A stretch of 64,000 nucleotides of DNA from Bacillota bacterium (GTDB lineage Bacteria; Bacillota; Clostridia; Christensenellales; CAG-138): contig JAEWCL010000019.1 of the NCBI GenBank assembly GCA_023390655.1, positions 124,001 through 188,000 of the forward strand, given 5' to 3'. The translations under genes were made by a program, and so were the position numbers. Positions 41,889 through 50,912 of the stretch are shown here, in pieces. Below the pieces are notes generated by a model that saw nothing but the letters and a program-made list of their open reading frames with translations, searched no databases and was not told the origin of the DNA. Within the stretch, counting starts at the first letter, position 1. Every line of letters begins with the position of its first letter.

Positions 41889-43219
41889 GCCTGCAAGCCC
41901 GCCTCAACAGGCCCAGGGATATCGCGGCACAGGAGGAGCACGCAAACACACCGCCCCCGGCGGAGGAAACCCGCCAGGAACAGTATCTGCTCATTATTGA
42001 CCGTGTGCGCGCCGCCGTCATCGACAGGCTGCGCGGCTCGGATGTGGACCCGGACGCGGCGCAGGTGCAAAGCGTCATCGAGGATGTGCTGTCCGAATAT
42101 GCGGACAGCATCACGCGCGTGGAGCGCGGCAGGCTTTCTACCATCCTCTTTCACGAGGTCATGGGGCTGGGGCCGCTTGAGGTGCTCCTAAATGATCCGA
42201 GCGTTTCGGAGGTCATGGTCAACGGCCCAAAGCAGGTGTTTATCGAGCAGAACGGCAGGATCAAGCTTTCGGACGTGCGGTTCCGGGACGAGGCCGCCGT
42301 GATGCAGGTGATCGAAAAAATCGTCTCCGCCATCGGCCGCCATGTGGACGAAGCAAGCCCCATGGTCGATGCGCGCCTCAAGGACGGCTCCCGCGTCAAC
42401 ATCATTATTCCGCCGCTTTCGCTGGTTGGGCCGGTCATCACCATCCGTAAGTTTTCAAAAACCCCGTTCACGGTGAGCGATCTCATTAACTTCGGCTCCT
42501 TTACGCCGCGCATGGCAAGCTTTTTGGAAGCGTGCGTCAAGGGCAACCTCAATATGATGGTGGCGGGCGGAACGGGCAGCGGAAAAACGACGCTGCTGAA
42601 TGTGCTTTCCGCGTTCATCCCGCCGGATCAGCGTATAGTCACCATTGAGGACGCGGCGGAGCTGCAATTAAAGCAGCAGCATGTGATCACATTGGAAAGC
42701 CGCCCCGCTAACCTCGAAGGGCGCGGGGAAATCGCCATCCGCGATCTTGTGAAGAACGCCCTGCGCATGCGGCCGGACCGCATCATTGTGGGAGAGGTGC
42801 GCGCGGGCGAGGCGCTCGATATGCTCCAGGCTATGAACACGGGGCATGACGGCTCTCTTACCACGGGCCACGCGAACTCCCCGCGGGACATGGTTTCCCG
42901 TATCGAAACCATGGTGATGATGGCGGGGATGGATATGCCGCTTTTTGCCATCCGGAGCCAGATCGCTTCCGCGATTGACGTCATCGTGCAGCAGAGCCGT
43001 TTGCGGGACGGTTCCCGCCGGGTCGTCAGCATCACGGAGATCACCGGGATGGAAGGCGATATCGTCAGCATGCAGGACATTTTTGTGTTTGAGACGGACG
43101 GCTCCACGGATGGGCAGGGGCGCTTCAACGGACGCTTCAAAAGTACGGGCGTATATCCGAAATGCATCGCAAAGATCCGCAGCAACGGCATCCCCGTCTA
43201 TGACGAATGGTTCCAGTAA
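41885..43219 (+). CDS. tadA: TadA/CpaF secretion ATPase
   Basis: 444 residues, type II/IV secretion traffic ATPase that powers Flp pilus assembly. Walker A GGTGSGKTTLL at 228-238, Walker B region RMRPDRIIVGEVR and His-box SLTTGHANSPRDM; the N-terminal domain (~35-215) carries LHEVMGLGPLE-like and EVMVNGP motifs of the CpaF family. Overlaps tadZ by 4 bases. Confidence 0.97.
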   Translation: MSLQARLNRPRDIAAQEEHANTPPPAEETRQEQYLLIIDRVRAAVIDRLRGSDVDPDAAQVQSVIEDVLSEYADSITRVERGRLSTILFHEVMGLGPLEVLLNDPSVSEVMVNGPKQVFIEQNGRIKLSDVRFRDEAAVMQVIEKIVSAIGRHVDEASPMVDARLKDGSRVNIIIPPLSLVGPVITIRKFSKTPFTVSDLINFGSFTPRMASFLEACVKGNLNMMVAGGTGSGKTTLLNVLSAFIPPDQRIVTIEDAAELQLKQQHVITLESRPANLEGRGEIAIRDLVKNALRMRPDRIIVGEVRAGEALDMLQAMNTGHDGSLTTGHANSPRDMVSRIETMVMMAGMDMPLFAIRSQIASAIDVIVQQSRLRDGSRRVVSITEITGMEGDIVSMQDIFVFETDGSTDGQGRFNGRFKSTGVYPKCIAKIRSNGIPVYDEWFQ

Positions 43220-43259
43220 ACAACGTGTTTTCGCAGTGCTTTGAAAGGAGGAGAAAAGG

Positions 43260-44183
43260 ATGCAGGGGATGTTTCTTGCAATCAGCGCCGCGGTACTGGT
43301 GTTTCTCCTCTGCGTGATCCTGCTGCAGAGAGCGTACCGGGATACCCTCAAAAGCGGTGAGCGCCTGTCAAAGCTCTCCGGTGACAAAACGGCCGTTGCG
43401 CCGGAACGCATGCGCGCGGAAAAAAAGCCGCGCATCAAAATCTCAACGGTGCTTGTGGACCAGCTTGCAAGCGCGGGCGTGCCCATGCGTGCAGAGGAAT
43501 TTTTGCTGATATGGGTCGTGCTTTCGTTAATACCGCCCGCCATATCGGCGCTGCTGGAGGCGCATGTGTTCGTTTCCGTCACACTCACCGGCATCGGCCT
43601 TGTGCTGCCGCCCTTCTATGTGCGGCACAGCCGCGGCAAGCGGTTAATCGCGTTTGAAAAACAGCTGCCCGACGCCATTGCGAGCGTGAGCAACTGCTTA
43701 AAAAGCGGCCTGACATTCCAGCAGGGTATGCAGGCCGTGGCAGAGCAAATGCCGGAACCCATCTCCAAAGACTTTGGCCGGGTGATGCGGGAGCTGCAGC
43801 TTGGCAGCACCACGGAGCGGGCGCTAGGAAACCTTGCGCGCCGTGTGCCAAGCCCGGATGTAAAGCTGCTGGTCACGGCCATCCTCATATCCCAGCAGGT
43901 GGGCGGCAACCTGTCCGCGGTGCTCGACAACATCGCCCAGACGGTGACGGACCGCATCCGCATCAAGCAGGAGGTGCGCACCATCACCTCCACAGGCCGG
44001 ATTTCCGGCATGGTGATCGGCCTTTTGCCGATGATCCTCGCCGTGATCCTTGTGCTGATGAATCCCAAGTATATGCAGCTGCTGTTTGAGCGGCCGGAGG
44101 GGCACATCATGCTGATCATTGCGGCCGTCATGGAGGCGATCGGCTACATGCTCATCCGAAAAATTGTTTCTGTGGAATATTAA
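43260..44183 (+). CDS. tadB: TadB-like inner membrane platform protein
   Basis: 307 residues. An N-terminal helix, a pair of helices around residues 80-120, the type II secretion F domain (~140-265: KQLPDAIASVSNCLKSGLTFQQGMQAV split by the cytoplasmic turn; QQVGGNLSAVLDNIA) and two C-terminal helices. Forms the membrane platform with TadC above TadA. GAAAGGAGGAG before the ATG. Confidence 0.93.
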   Translation: MQGMFLAISAAVLVFLLCVILLQRAYRDTLKSGERLSKLSGDKTAVAPERMRAEKKPRIKISTVLVDQLASAGVPMRAEEFLLIWVVLSLIPPAISALLEAHVFVSVTLTGIGLVLPPFYVRHSRGKRLIAFEKQLPDAIASVSNCLKSGLTFQQGMQAVAEQMPEPISKDFGRVMRELQLGSTTERALGNLARRVPSPDVKLLVTAILISQQVGGNLSAVLDNIAQTVTDRIRIKQEVRTITSTGRISGMVIGLLPMILAVILVLMNPKYMQLLFERPEGHIMLIIAAVMEAIGYMLIRKIVSVEY

Positions 44184-44231
44184 TACGCGGTTGCCCGGCA
44201 GTACAGCGCAAAGAAGGAAGGGGGAGAGGGT

Positions 44232-45149
44232 ATGCAGTTTCTTGTCATCAGCAGCGCGGCGCTTGCGTTCGTGCTGGTGCTGCTGCTCTTCAGCCGTCCC
44301 AGGAGGCTTCTTGGCGCAAAGGAGCGCCGCGTCAAGAACATTGCGGAAACGGACAAGCTCCTGCTCGATGAGCTCAATGCGGATTTTCACGAGCGCTTTA
44401 TTGCGCCGCTGTTAAAAAAGCTCAGCCATGCGCTGCGGCGGGTGACAAGGTCCGGGAAAAAAGAACGCGCCGGAAACGAAAAGATGGAGCGGCAGCTCCG
44501 TATGGCGGGCATGTACATCGGCGCTTCGGGGTTTTTTGTCGTCCGGTTTCTGGTGGCGCTGGGCCTGTTTCTATTAACGGCAATGCTGCTGCGCATGACG
44601 GTGCTTGAAGTATATCTAAAGCTTCTGCTAATGCTAGCATCCCTGATGCTGGGGCTGCTTGTGCCGGTGTACTATATGCGTTTTCGCATCCGCTCGCGCC
44701 AGCGCTCCATCAAAAACCAGCTGCCGGACATGATCGATATTCTGACCGTCAGCATCGACGCGGGCCTGGGCTTTGACCTTGCACTCAGGCGCGCGCTCGA
44801 TAAATTTACAGGCGCGCTCAAGGAGGAAATGACGGTCGCCGCCATGGAAATCCAGATGGGCAAGCCAAGGCGCGTCGCGCTGAGTGAGCTTGGCGAACGC
44901 AACGATGTGCCAGAATTAAGGACGCTTGCCTCCGCCGTCGTGCAGTCCGAGCAGATGGGCACGCCCATCAAGCAGGTATTAAAGACCCAGGCGGCGCAGT
45001 TAAGGCTTGCGCGCAAGCAGTACGCGCAGGAAAAGGGCATGAAGGCTTCCGTGAAAATGCTACTGCCCATGGTGGCGTTCATTTTCCCGGTGATATTTAT
45101 CATTCTGCTGGGGCCGACGATCATCCGCGTGATCGATACCTTTTCGTAA
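44232..45149 (+). CDS. tadC: TadC-like inner membrane platform protein
   Basis: 305 residues. Same T2SF plan: an N-terminal anchor, helices around 100-150, the F domain (KNQLPDMIDILTVSIDAGLGFD; SEQMGTPIKQVLKTQAAQLR) and a C-terminal helix ending ILLGPTIIRVIDTF. GGAAGGGGGAGAGG upstream. Last core pilus gene. Confidence 0.93.
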   Translation: MQFLVISSAALAFVLVLLLFSRPRRLLGAKERRVKNIAETDKLLLDELNADFHERFIAPLLKKLSHALRRVTRSGKKERAGNEKMERQLRMAGMYIGASGFFVVRFLVALGLFLLTAMLLRMTVLEVYLKLLLMLASLMLGLLVPVYYMRFRIRSRQRSIKNQLPDMIDILTVSIDAGLGFDLALRRALDKFTGALKEEMTVAAMEIQMGKPRRVALSELGERNDVPELRTLASAVVQSEQMGTPIKQVLKTQAAQLRLARKQYAQEKGMKASVKMLLPMVAFIFPVIFIILLGPTIIRVIDTFS

Positions 45150-45181
45150 GCGGAGAAGAAAAACAAAAGGCAGGTGGCGTT

Positions 45182-45547
45182 ATGAAGTATGCAATTTTGT
45201 ATTCTGACGGCAAGGCGATTGCGCGCATCCGTGTGGCGGACCGGTTTTTCCGCCGCCTGAAAGGGCTGATGGGCGAGAAGGATATCAAGGAGGGGCTGCT
45301 GTTGCATCCCTGCGCGCAGGTCCACACGTATTTCATGCGCGAGCCCATCGATGTGATTTATCTGGATAAGCACGGGCGCGTGCTGTCCGTGGAAGAAGCG
45401 ATGGAGCCCGGGCGCATGGGCTTTTACATCCACGGCTGCCAGAGTGTGCTGGAAATGCCCGCCTACCGGTGGCGGAAGCTTGGCTGCGCGGAACAGGTGC
45501 GCATACTTGAAGTGGGGAGAATGGATGATGGCCAGGCAACGGGATGA
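45182..45547 (+). CDS. DUF192-family protein
   Basis: 121 residues: the compact all-beta DUF192 domain (ADRFFRRLKGLMGEKD; CAQVHTYFMREPIDVIYLD; VLEMPAYRWRKLG). Often secreted in other bacteria, but no signal peptide is visible here. It is regularly found after tad genes in Clostridia, in my recollection; role unknown. Overlaps the next gene by 23 bases. Confidence 0.85.
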   Translation: MKYAILYSDGKAIARIRVADRFFRRLKGLMGEKDIKEGLLLHPCAQVHTYFMREPIDVIYLDKHGRVLSVEEAMEPGRMGFYIHGCQSVLEMPAYRWRKLGCAEQVRILEVGRMDDGQATG

Positions 45548-46283
45548 AAAATTATATTGCGCCGCACCGCCGCCGGTGGATTTTGCAGGCTATAAGCGTG
45601 GAGAACTGATTGCCATTGCCACGGAGCAGGCGCAGGCGCTTTCGGATATGCGCTGTGTGCTATACCGGGAAACGGATGCGCTGCGGGAGGAGCTGCAGGT
45701 GCTGCAGGCGGAAAACCGCGCGCTTCGGGAAACGGTTATTGGACTGCAGGCGCAGCTTGCGGGTGCGCCAACGGCGAAGGGGGACATTCAGAAGGAAGCG
45801 CTGAAGGAGCGGCTGCGTCCCATTGTGGCAAAGCTTTTAAAAAAGCATCGGGACGAAACCGAGGGGCTCCGCCGGCAGATGGCAGCGCTCCAGCGGGAGC
45901 ATTCGGAAATATATGCGCAATACCAGCAGGCACTTTTGGAACTTGCACAGGCGAGGCAGCGCTGCGACGCATTGGAGCAGGCGGCGAGGCCCCTGGAGGA
46001 AGACGTACGCCTGGAAGGGCAGCGCGCCCTCAAAACGGCGCTTGAGCAGGCCGCCCTCCGGGAAGAAACCATACAGGCGCTGACGAAAAAGGCAGAGGCT
46101 TCCTCGTTCCATTACCGGGCGCAGCGCGCGCAGGCGATGGACGCCCTGCGCGATGTCCGGGAAAGCATGGAGCAGCTGGCCCAATGCCTGCAGCCGGAGG
46201 AGGGGGAAGGAAACCCGCGCAGGCAGCCTAGTGTTGTGCGGGAAAAACTGATGCCCTTCACGCGGGAGCACGGCAGGCACTAA
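45525..46283 (+). CDS. Coiled-coil protein of unknown function
   Basis: 252 residues, hydrophilic, almost entirely predicted coiled coil from residue ~25 to 225 (ALREELQVLQAENRALRETV; QRCDALEQAARPLEEDV). No membrane segment. The start is the first of two adjacent ATGs with GGGGAG upstream, overlapping the DUF192 gene. It ends the pilus operon; a structural or polar scaffold role would be a guess. Confidence 0.7.
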   Translation: MMARQRDEKLYCAAPPPVDFAGYKRGELIAIATEQAQALSDMRCVLYRETDALREELQVLQAENRALRETVIGLQAQLAGAPTAKGDIQKEALKERLRPIVAKLLKKHRDETEGLRRQMAALQREHSEIYAQYQQALLELAQARQRCDALEQAARPLEEDVRLEGQRALKTALEQAALREETIQALTKKAEASSFHYRAQRAQAMDALRDVRESMEQLAQCLQPEEGEGNPRRQPSVVREKLMPFTREHGRH

Positions 46284-46303
46284 AAAAGGAAAAGCGTGAA
46301 CCA

Positions 46304-46332
46304 AGAAGCGGCAGGATTCTGCCGCTTCTTAT
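46304..46332 (+). terminator. Terminator of the pilus operon
   Basis: Stem AAGCGGCAG / CTGCCGCTT followed by CTTATAT, 20 bases after the coiled-coil gene. Confidence 0.7.
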
Positions 46333-46387
46333 ATGGAAAAATACGCCATGCTGCGGTATAGTAATAAAAACGCAGGGGGTAACGCGA

Positions 46388-47017
46388 ATGGAGCGGAAAA
46401 GCATCGTCTGGGACTCTATGTTTGGATGCAAGGTGAACAATATCCTTTATCGGCAGCAGGCTGAGGCAAAGTCGCTTGTCGTGCTGTTCCCCGGGCGTGG
46501 GTACACCTGTATGAAGCCGCTTTTGCATTATGCCGCGATGGCGGCAATGGAACACGGGATGGACGTTCTTTGCCTGGAGTATGGATTTTATCAGGCAGGG
46601 TCGGAGTTTACCGCAAGCGATATCGCACCCTTTGCTGGTGAGCTCTGCGGCATTCTGCGCGCCGCGGGCGTGGCAAACTATCAAGAACTGTTCTTTATCA
46701 GCAAAAGCCTGGGCACGGTATTGGCCGGAGAGGCGGCGCAGGAATTCCAAAAGCAAACCATCCATCAGTTGTTTTTAACGCCGGTGGAACGCACGCTGCC
46801 GTTTCTGCTTCGCGCGCCCGCCTATACCATACTTGGCACGGCGGATGACGCGTTCCCGGCGCATTGCCTGGAGCAGGTACGCGCCTTGTGCCACTGCAAA
46901 ATCACGTTGATCCCCAATGCGGACCATTCCCTGGAAACAGGGGACGGTGTAGAAAAAAATCTTGCGATTATGCGTGAGATCGCAACGGTATATCAGTCGT
47001 TTTTAAAACAGGAATGA
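46388..47017 (+). CDS. Alpha/beta-hydrolase-fold protein
   Basis: 209 residues. VVLFPGRGYTCMKPLL gives the oxyanion-hole strand turn, FFISKSLGTVLAGE the nucleophile elbow (Ser in S-K-S-L-G, a variant of G-x-S-x-G), GTADDAF the acid and NADHSLE the histidine. It is a small esterase- or dienelactone hydrolase-like protein; the substrate is unknown. Monocistronic. Confidence 0.75.
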   Translation: MERKSIVWDSMFGCKVNNILYRQQAEAKSLVVLFPGRGYTCMKPLLHYAAMAAMEHGMDVLCLEYGFYQAGSEFTASDIAPFAGELCGILRAAGVANYQELFFISKSLGTVLAGEAAQEFQKQTIHQLFLTPVERTLPFLLRAPAYTILGTADDAFPAHCLEQVRALCHCKITLIPNADHSLETGDGVEKNLAIMREIATVYQSFLKQE

Positions 47018-47094
47018 GGAAGCGCTTATAAACGCGGGGATAGAATGCATTCAGGCTCGGATGCGCACACTAAGTGCAAGCGAGGTGATGCGAC

Positions 47095-47256
47095 ATGCCA
47101 GAGATACCGGATGAATTTTTAACGGCGTTGTCACGCGATCCGCAGGCAATGCAGCGGTTTTCCGGGCTTCCGGACCCGGAAAAGGATACTGTGCTTCATA
47201 AGGTGCGCGGCGCGCGCACACAGGGCGATCTTGATGATATCGTCAACAAGCTATAG
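47095..47256 (+). CDS. Small 53-residue protein, tandem paralogue 1
   Basis: 53 residues: MPEIPDEFLTALSRDPQAM continues to ...RTQGDLDDIVNKL. GAGGTG precedes the ATG. Paralogous to the next gene: both share a P-x(3)-L-x-A-L-x(2)-D-x(2)-A-M-x-R-F-x(2)-L-P core and an E/D-I-V-N-[KR]-[LI] end. Predicted helical and soluble; function unknown. The consistent ribosome binding sites and paralogy argue it is real despite its size. Confidence 0.7.
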   Translation: MPEIPDEFLTALSRDPQAMQRFSGLPDPEKDTVLHKVRGARTQGDLDDIVNKL

Positions 47257-47290
47257 TCCTGTTGCAATGCTTTAAGGGAGGGATGCAGTC

Positions 47291-47452
47291 ATGATGGAAA
47301 TGCCGCAGGGGCTGCTGCAGGCGCTGGCCCATGATATGGGCGCCATGCGCCGGTTTGCACAGCTTCCAAGCGCGCAGCGGGCGGCAATCGTCAACCGCGC
47401 ACGCAATGCAAACAGCCGGGAAGAAATGGATGAGATCGTAAACAGGATATGA
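47291..47452 (+). CDS. Small 53-residue protein, tandem paralogue 2
   Basis: 53 residues: MMEMPQGLLQALAHDMGAM to ...REEMDEIVNRI. GGGAGGG 7 bases before the ATG, 34 bases after paralogue 1. The LPSAQRAAIVNRARNANSREEM pattern recurs, to my recollection, in many small uncharacterised Clostridia proteins. A hairpin follows. Confidence 0.72.
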   Translation: MMEMPQGLLQALAHDMGAMRRFAQLPSAQRAAIVNRARNANSREEMDEIVNRI

Positions 47453-47454
47453 TG

Positions 47455-47482
47455 AAAGCGGCATGGAAACATGCCGCTTTTG
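47455..47482 (+). terminator. Hairpin after the small-protein pair
   Basis: AAAGCGGCAT / ATGCCGCTTT, a ten-base-pair stem two bases after the stop. The following 47520-47575 holds a CGCTTAGGCC / GGTCCTAAGCG inverted repeat and GGGCAGAGCCC, resembling dispersed intergenic repeats. Confidence 0.65.
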
Positions 47483-47601
47483 ATGAAATTCTCCAGGGAG
47501 CTTTGTTTAAGGTGCATTTTAGGATGGGCGCTTAGGCCGTTACGGTCCTAAGCGGTGGTTGGGGCAGAGCCCTCAACACCTGTATCCATGCCGCCTTGTA
47601 T

Positions 47602-48741
47602 TTAGAGCACCTTCCGAATATTAAACATGGCGGCAAGCTCGCCATAGCTTGCGGGGGAAAACCGGCCGATGGTCCAGAAGCTCACGCCGCCCAGCCCGAA
47701 TTCCTTCACCAGCGCATAGCGCGCGCGTACGCTTTCCCGGTTTTCAAACCACACCACATGGCGCTCCGTTCCGTCCATATAAAAGAAATAGGGCGCTTGC
47801 GCCTCGGGATCAAACTGAATGGTGGCGTTGTGCTCTCTTGCCAGTTCTTCGGCCTGCGCAAAGGAAATGGAGCGGGCCGCGCGGCCCTGCACATAGGGCA
47901 GCGTCCAGTCGTAGCCGTAGTTCGGCATGCCCATGAGGATTTTCGAGGGCTCGATCACGCCTACGGCGTATTCGAGCACGCTTCTTACCTGGTTGGCAGG
48001 GGCAACCGCCATCGGCGGGCCATAGGTGTGGCCCCATTCATAAGTCATCAGAATGATATGGTCCATCAGCTTGCCGATGGCCGCATAATCGTGCGCTTCA
48101 TAGAGGATGCCCTGCTGCTCCGTGCTGGTCTTGGGGGCGAGGGCAGTCGTAATGATATAGCCAAGCGGCCTTACGCGCTCGGTGGCACGCGTCAAAAATG
48201 CCACGTATGCATCGCGGTCGTCGGGAAAGATGTATTCAAAATCCACATCCAGCCCGTAGTAGTTTTTCGATTTGAGGATGTTGACGATATTGTTTAGCAT
48301 TGTCTCCTGTAACTGTGTATCCATCAGGATGGTATGCGCAAGGTCGCTCGAAAAGGAGCCGTTTTCGCCGATGTTTGTAATCACCATCATAGGGGCGACG
48401 TCGGCCTCGCGCGCGGCCTGAATCAGCGGTACATCGTCAATGGGCGTGAGCGATCCGTCCGGCTGTACCTGATAACTGAAGATGCTCAAATACGTCAGGT
48501 ACGGCAGCGTGCGCCTGAGGACGTCCATATCAATGGTCGGGAAGGAATAGCCGTTGACATAAATGCGCATGGCTGCTTCCGGTTCCTCGGGGATGGTAAG
48601 CCGCATGCCTACAGAGATCATGGCAGGGTCGGTAATGGCGGGGTTCGCAAGCAGCAGAAGCGCCGGCGTGCGCCCGAATGCGCGCGCAATGGAGTAGAGC
48701 GTATCCCCATCCTGTACGATGTATTCCTGCAAGGCGGCCAC
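47602..48741 (-). CDS. LysM-GH18 spore-cortex/peptidoglycan hydrolase-like protein
   Basis: 379 residues. An N-terminal LysM repeat (EYIVQDGDTLYSIARAFGRTPALLLLANP, ~residues 6-50) and a glycoside hydrolase 18 domain (~58-379) with the catalytic D-x-D-x-E in YYGLDVDFEYI. This matches the YaaH/SleL group, which are N-acetylglucosaminidases of spore cortex fragments. No signal peptide, also usual for that group, which enters spores by assembly. It suggests, but does not prove, a sporulating ancestor. The start has GGCCGCC only; AAAAGGATG precedes the ATG. Confidence 0.88.
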   Translation of the reverse strand: MAALQEYIVQDGDTLYSIARAFGRTPALLLLANPAITDPAMISVGMRLTIPEEPEAAMRIYVNGYSFPTIDMDVLRRTLPYLTYLSIFSYQVQPDGSLTPIDDVPLIQAAREADVAPMMVITNIGENGSFSSDLAHTILMDTQLQETMLNNIVNILKSKNYYGLDVDFEYIFPDDRDAYVAFLTRATERVRPLGYIITTALAPKTSTEQQGILYEAHDYAAIGKLMDHIILMTYEWGHTYGPPMAVAPANQVRSVLEYAVGVIEPSKILMGMPNYGYDWTLPYVQGRAARSISFAQAEELAREHNATIQFDPEAQAPYFFYMDGTERHVVWFENRESVRARYALVKEFGLGGVSFWTIGRFSPASYGELAAMFNIRKVL

Positions 48742-49051
48742 ATCCTTTTATCAAAAGATCGGTTCATATTACCTTATTGAAAATGCGTTCCAAACATGCC
48801 GGATTTCCAATATTTTGCTCGAACTCTTGTGGCAGAAAGAAGTACGCCGTAAACGTGTGGATATCTTTTGTTGCCTCAGGTACACGCAAAGGACGGGTTG
48901 CGTGGTATAATAACCGAAAGCGGCCAGTATACCATTATTTTTATGCGCGTGTGTTTTTCGCCCTTGGGCGAGTGTACATGCGCGGATGACCCATATCCGC
49001 TTTGCCCCTATGGTATAATAGGTCTATCTTACGATCCTGAAAGGGAAGAGC
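48742..49051. other. Intergenic region holding element B
   Basis: 310 bases with no credible gene. It holds an extended -10 GTGGTATAAT at 48903-48911 on the plus strand, then the structured repeat copy B (48938-49020), whose last bases form a second extended -10 (TATGGTATAAT), then the yycJ leader. Confidence 0.6.
48938..49020 (+). promoter_or_regulatory. Structured repeat element, copy B
   Basis: 83 nt, matching copy A (30239-30322) at 71 of 84 aligned positions. In the outer stem GUGUG/UGUAC and inner stem UUCGCC/GGCGAG every difference from copy A keeps pairing through G-U or a compensating pair, and the second hairpin GCGGAU/AUCCGC is invariant. It ends 31 bases before the yycJ-like gene. 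Confidence 0.65.
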
Positions 49052-49840
49052 ATGCTGTTTTCACCGCTGTTTTCCGGGTCTTCCGGCAATGCGACATTTA
49101 TAGAGGCGGGCGGCGTCCGCCTGCTGGTGGATGCGGGGCTTACGGGCATCCGCATCGAGCAGGCACTTTCGGCCATCGGCATCCCCGCCGGCACCATCAA
49201 CGGAATTCTCGTGACCCATGAGCATATCGACCATGTGCGCGGTATCGGCGTGCTTTCGCGCAAGCACGGCATCCCCGTATACGCCAACGCCGCCTGCTGG
49301 GAGGCGATGCCTGCTAGCATCGGCGAAATCGCGCCGTGCTGTACGCGCGTCATCGAAACGGGGCGGGATTTTTACATCAAGAACGTCAATGTCACGCCGT
49401 TTGCCACCCCACACGATGCGGCGGAACCCGTGGGCTACACCCTGCGGCATGAAAAACGCTGCGCGGGGGTATTGACGGATATCGGCCATATCGATGAACG
49501 CCTGATTGACGCCGTGGAGGATTGCGATATCCTGCTCATCGAAGCGAACCATGATATCGAAATGCTCAAGTCCGGCAGCTATCCGTATCCGCTCAAGCAG
49601 CGCATTCTGTCAAACCGCGGGCATCTGTCCAATATTGATTGCGGGCGCGCGCTGTGCAGGCTCTATGCGCGCGGGCTACGTAACGCCATATTGGGCCATT
49701 TGAGCCGGGACAACAATGAGGAGCAGCTTGCCATGGAAACCGTGGCGCTCCAGCTCCAGGCGGAGGATATTTATTCCGGCATGCGCGTTGCCATGTCCCA
49801 CCGGGACAGGCCGTGCGGCGTATTTCACCTGGAAGCCTGA
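49052..49840 (+). CDS. yycJ: YycJ/WalJ-like metallo-beta-lactamase fold hydrolase
   Basis: 262 residues. The metal-binding motif THEHIDH (~residue 50-56) and further ligands (TPHDAAEP, LTDIGHID, NRGHLSN, GHLSRDNN) fit the WalJ group of probable nucleases. In Bacillus the gene lies with a protease gene and rlmH; here it is followed by a CPBP protease and rlmH, a similar order. AAGGGAAGAG before the ATG. The structured element B and an extended -10 lie immediately upstream. Confidence 0.85.
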   Translation: MLFSPLFSGSSGNATFIEAGGVRLLVDAGLTGIRIEQALSAIGIPAGTINGILVTHEHIDHVRGIGVLSRKHGIPVYANAACWEAMPASIGEIAPCCTRVIETGRDFYIKNVNVTPFATPHDAAEPVGYTLRHEKRCAGVLTDIGHIDERLIDAVEDCDILLIEANHDIEMLKSGSYPYPLKQRILSNRGHLSNIDCGRALCRLYARGLRNAILGHLSRDNNEEQLAMETVALQLQAEDIYSGMRVAMSHRDRPCGVFHLEA

Positions 49841-49886
49841 CGGAGGCCCGTTCTGCCAGCGTCATTCCGAATAACAGGAGGGTCAA

Positions 49887-50897
49887 ATGAAGCCCATTAC
49901 TCCGCTCCAAATCAAAACAGCCCGCGGCATGGACAAATGGACGCTGTGGATTATCCTCGGCATGCTCGCAATCAATATCGGCTTGGGCTTTATTCCCGGC
50001 ATCATGAGCGACCTTGTGCGTCTCTATGCCGTCAGCGCCCTCTTCTTGGAGCTTGGCTGCATCTACATTCCCGCAAGTACGTTCATTGAGCGCAGCGGCG
50101 GGCGCAAGGCATTCGGTTTTTCGCGCATCAGCGGGTGGGAATGCGCATGGGCGGTGCTCTTTGGCGTGGGCGTATTCTTTTTGTCCACCGCGGTGAACGG
50201 GCTTACGCAGTTCCTGTGGCAGCTGCTTGGCGCAAACCCGGACATGATGCCCACAACGCCGCTGCCTACCGAGGGCGGATGGCGGCTCATTGCAACCATA
50301 TTCTTAGTTGCGGTCCTCCCCGCTTTTGCGGAGGAGACACTCTTCCGCGGCGCGATGCTGCACGCATGGCTGCCAAGAGGGAAAAAGCGCGCGCTTGTGT
50401 ATACGGCCATCCTGTTTGCGCTGGTGCATTTCCAGCCCGCGGCGCTGCCCGCCTACCTTCTGTTGTCCTTTGCGCTTGGTTACGTTGCGCTCGCCACAGG
50501 CTCCGTGTTCCCCGCAATGATTGTGCACGGCGTGAACAACCTGTTTGGTATATTGATCACGTATCTTGCCGGGGATGCGGCTGTATCCGAGACGGCACAG
50601 GCAACGCTCACGGCGGAAATGCTGCCGGTACTGCTCATCTACGCCGCGCTTGGCGTGGGCGCCTGCCTTGGCGGGTACCGCGGCATGAAGGCGGCGGCGG
50701 GCATGCGTACTGCCGTGCATCCGGATGCCGCAGACACGGAGGCCGCAGTACAGCAGGATATGCCGGAAGAGGCTGCGCCCGCGAAGAACCCGAAGATCAG
50801 CGCACCGCTCGTCGTGATCTTCGTAATATTGGGCCTGGTGAACCTGTTCGTGCTGATCAGCATGTTCTTAGAGTTGCCGCAGGGCATTGCCATATAG
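49887..50897 (+). CDS. CPBP-family intramembrane metalloprotease
   Basis: 336 residues, about eight membrane helices. The CAAX-protease/bacteriocin-processing signature is intact: EETLFRG (~residue 150), FALVHFQ and VHGVNNLFG supply the Glu and His ligands. An acidic, alanine-rich cytoplasmic stretch (~275-305) precedes a last membrane helix. Substrates may be prenylated or bacteriocin-like peptides or regulatory membrane proteins; unknown. ACAGGAGG before the ATG. Confidence 0.88.
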   Translation: MKPITPLQIKTARGMDKWTLWIILGMLAINIGLGFIPGIMSDLVRLYAVSALFLELGCIYIPASTFIERSGGRKAFGFSRISGWECAWAVLFGVGVFFLSTAVNGLTQFLWQLLGANPDMMPTTPLPTEGGWRLIATIFLVAVLPAFAEETLFRGAMLHAWLPRGKKRALVYTAILFALVHFQPAALPAYLLLSFALGYVALATGSVFPAMIVHGVNNLFGILITYLAGDAAVSETAQATLTAEMLPVLLIYAALGVGACLGGYRGMKAAAGMRTAVHPDAADTEAAVQQDMPEEAAPAKNPKISAPLVVIFVILGLVNLFVLISMFLELPQGIAI

Positions 50898-50912
50898 GCG
50901 GGGGAGCACGGA

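Noticed and set aside
30200..49025. Elements A and B as a MITE
   Set aside because: Copy B has TATACCAT ... ATGGTATA at its ends, but copy A lacks the left repeat, and there is no target-site duplication.
30139..49221. ORFs over elements A (30139-30489) and B (48868-49221) that share a peptide beginning FMRV.F.PLGE.TCAD
   Set aside because: The similarity ends at a one-base deletion between the copies, after which the frames differ; substitutions follow RNA pairing, not codons.
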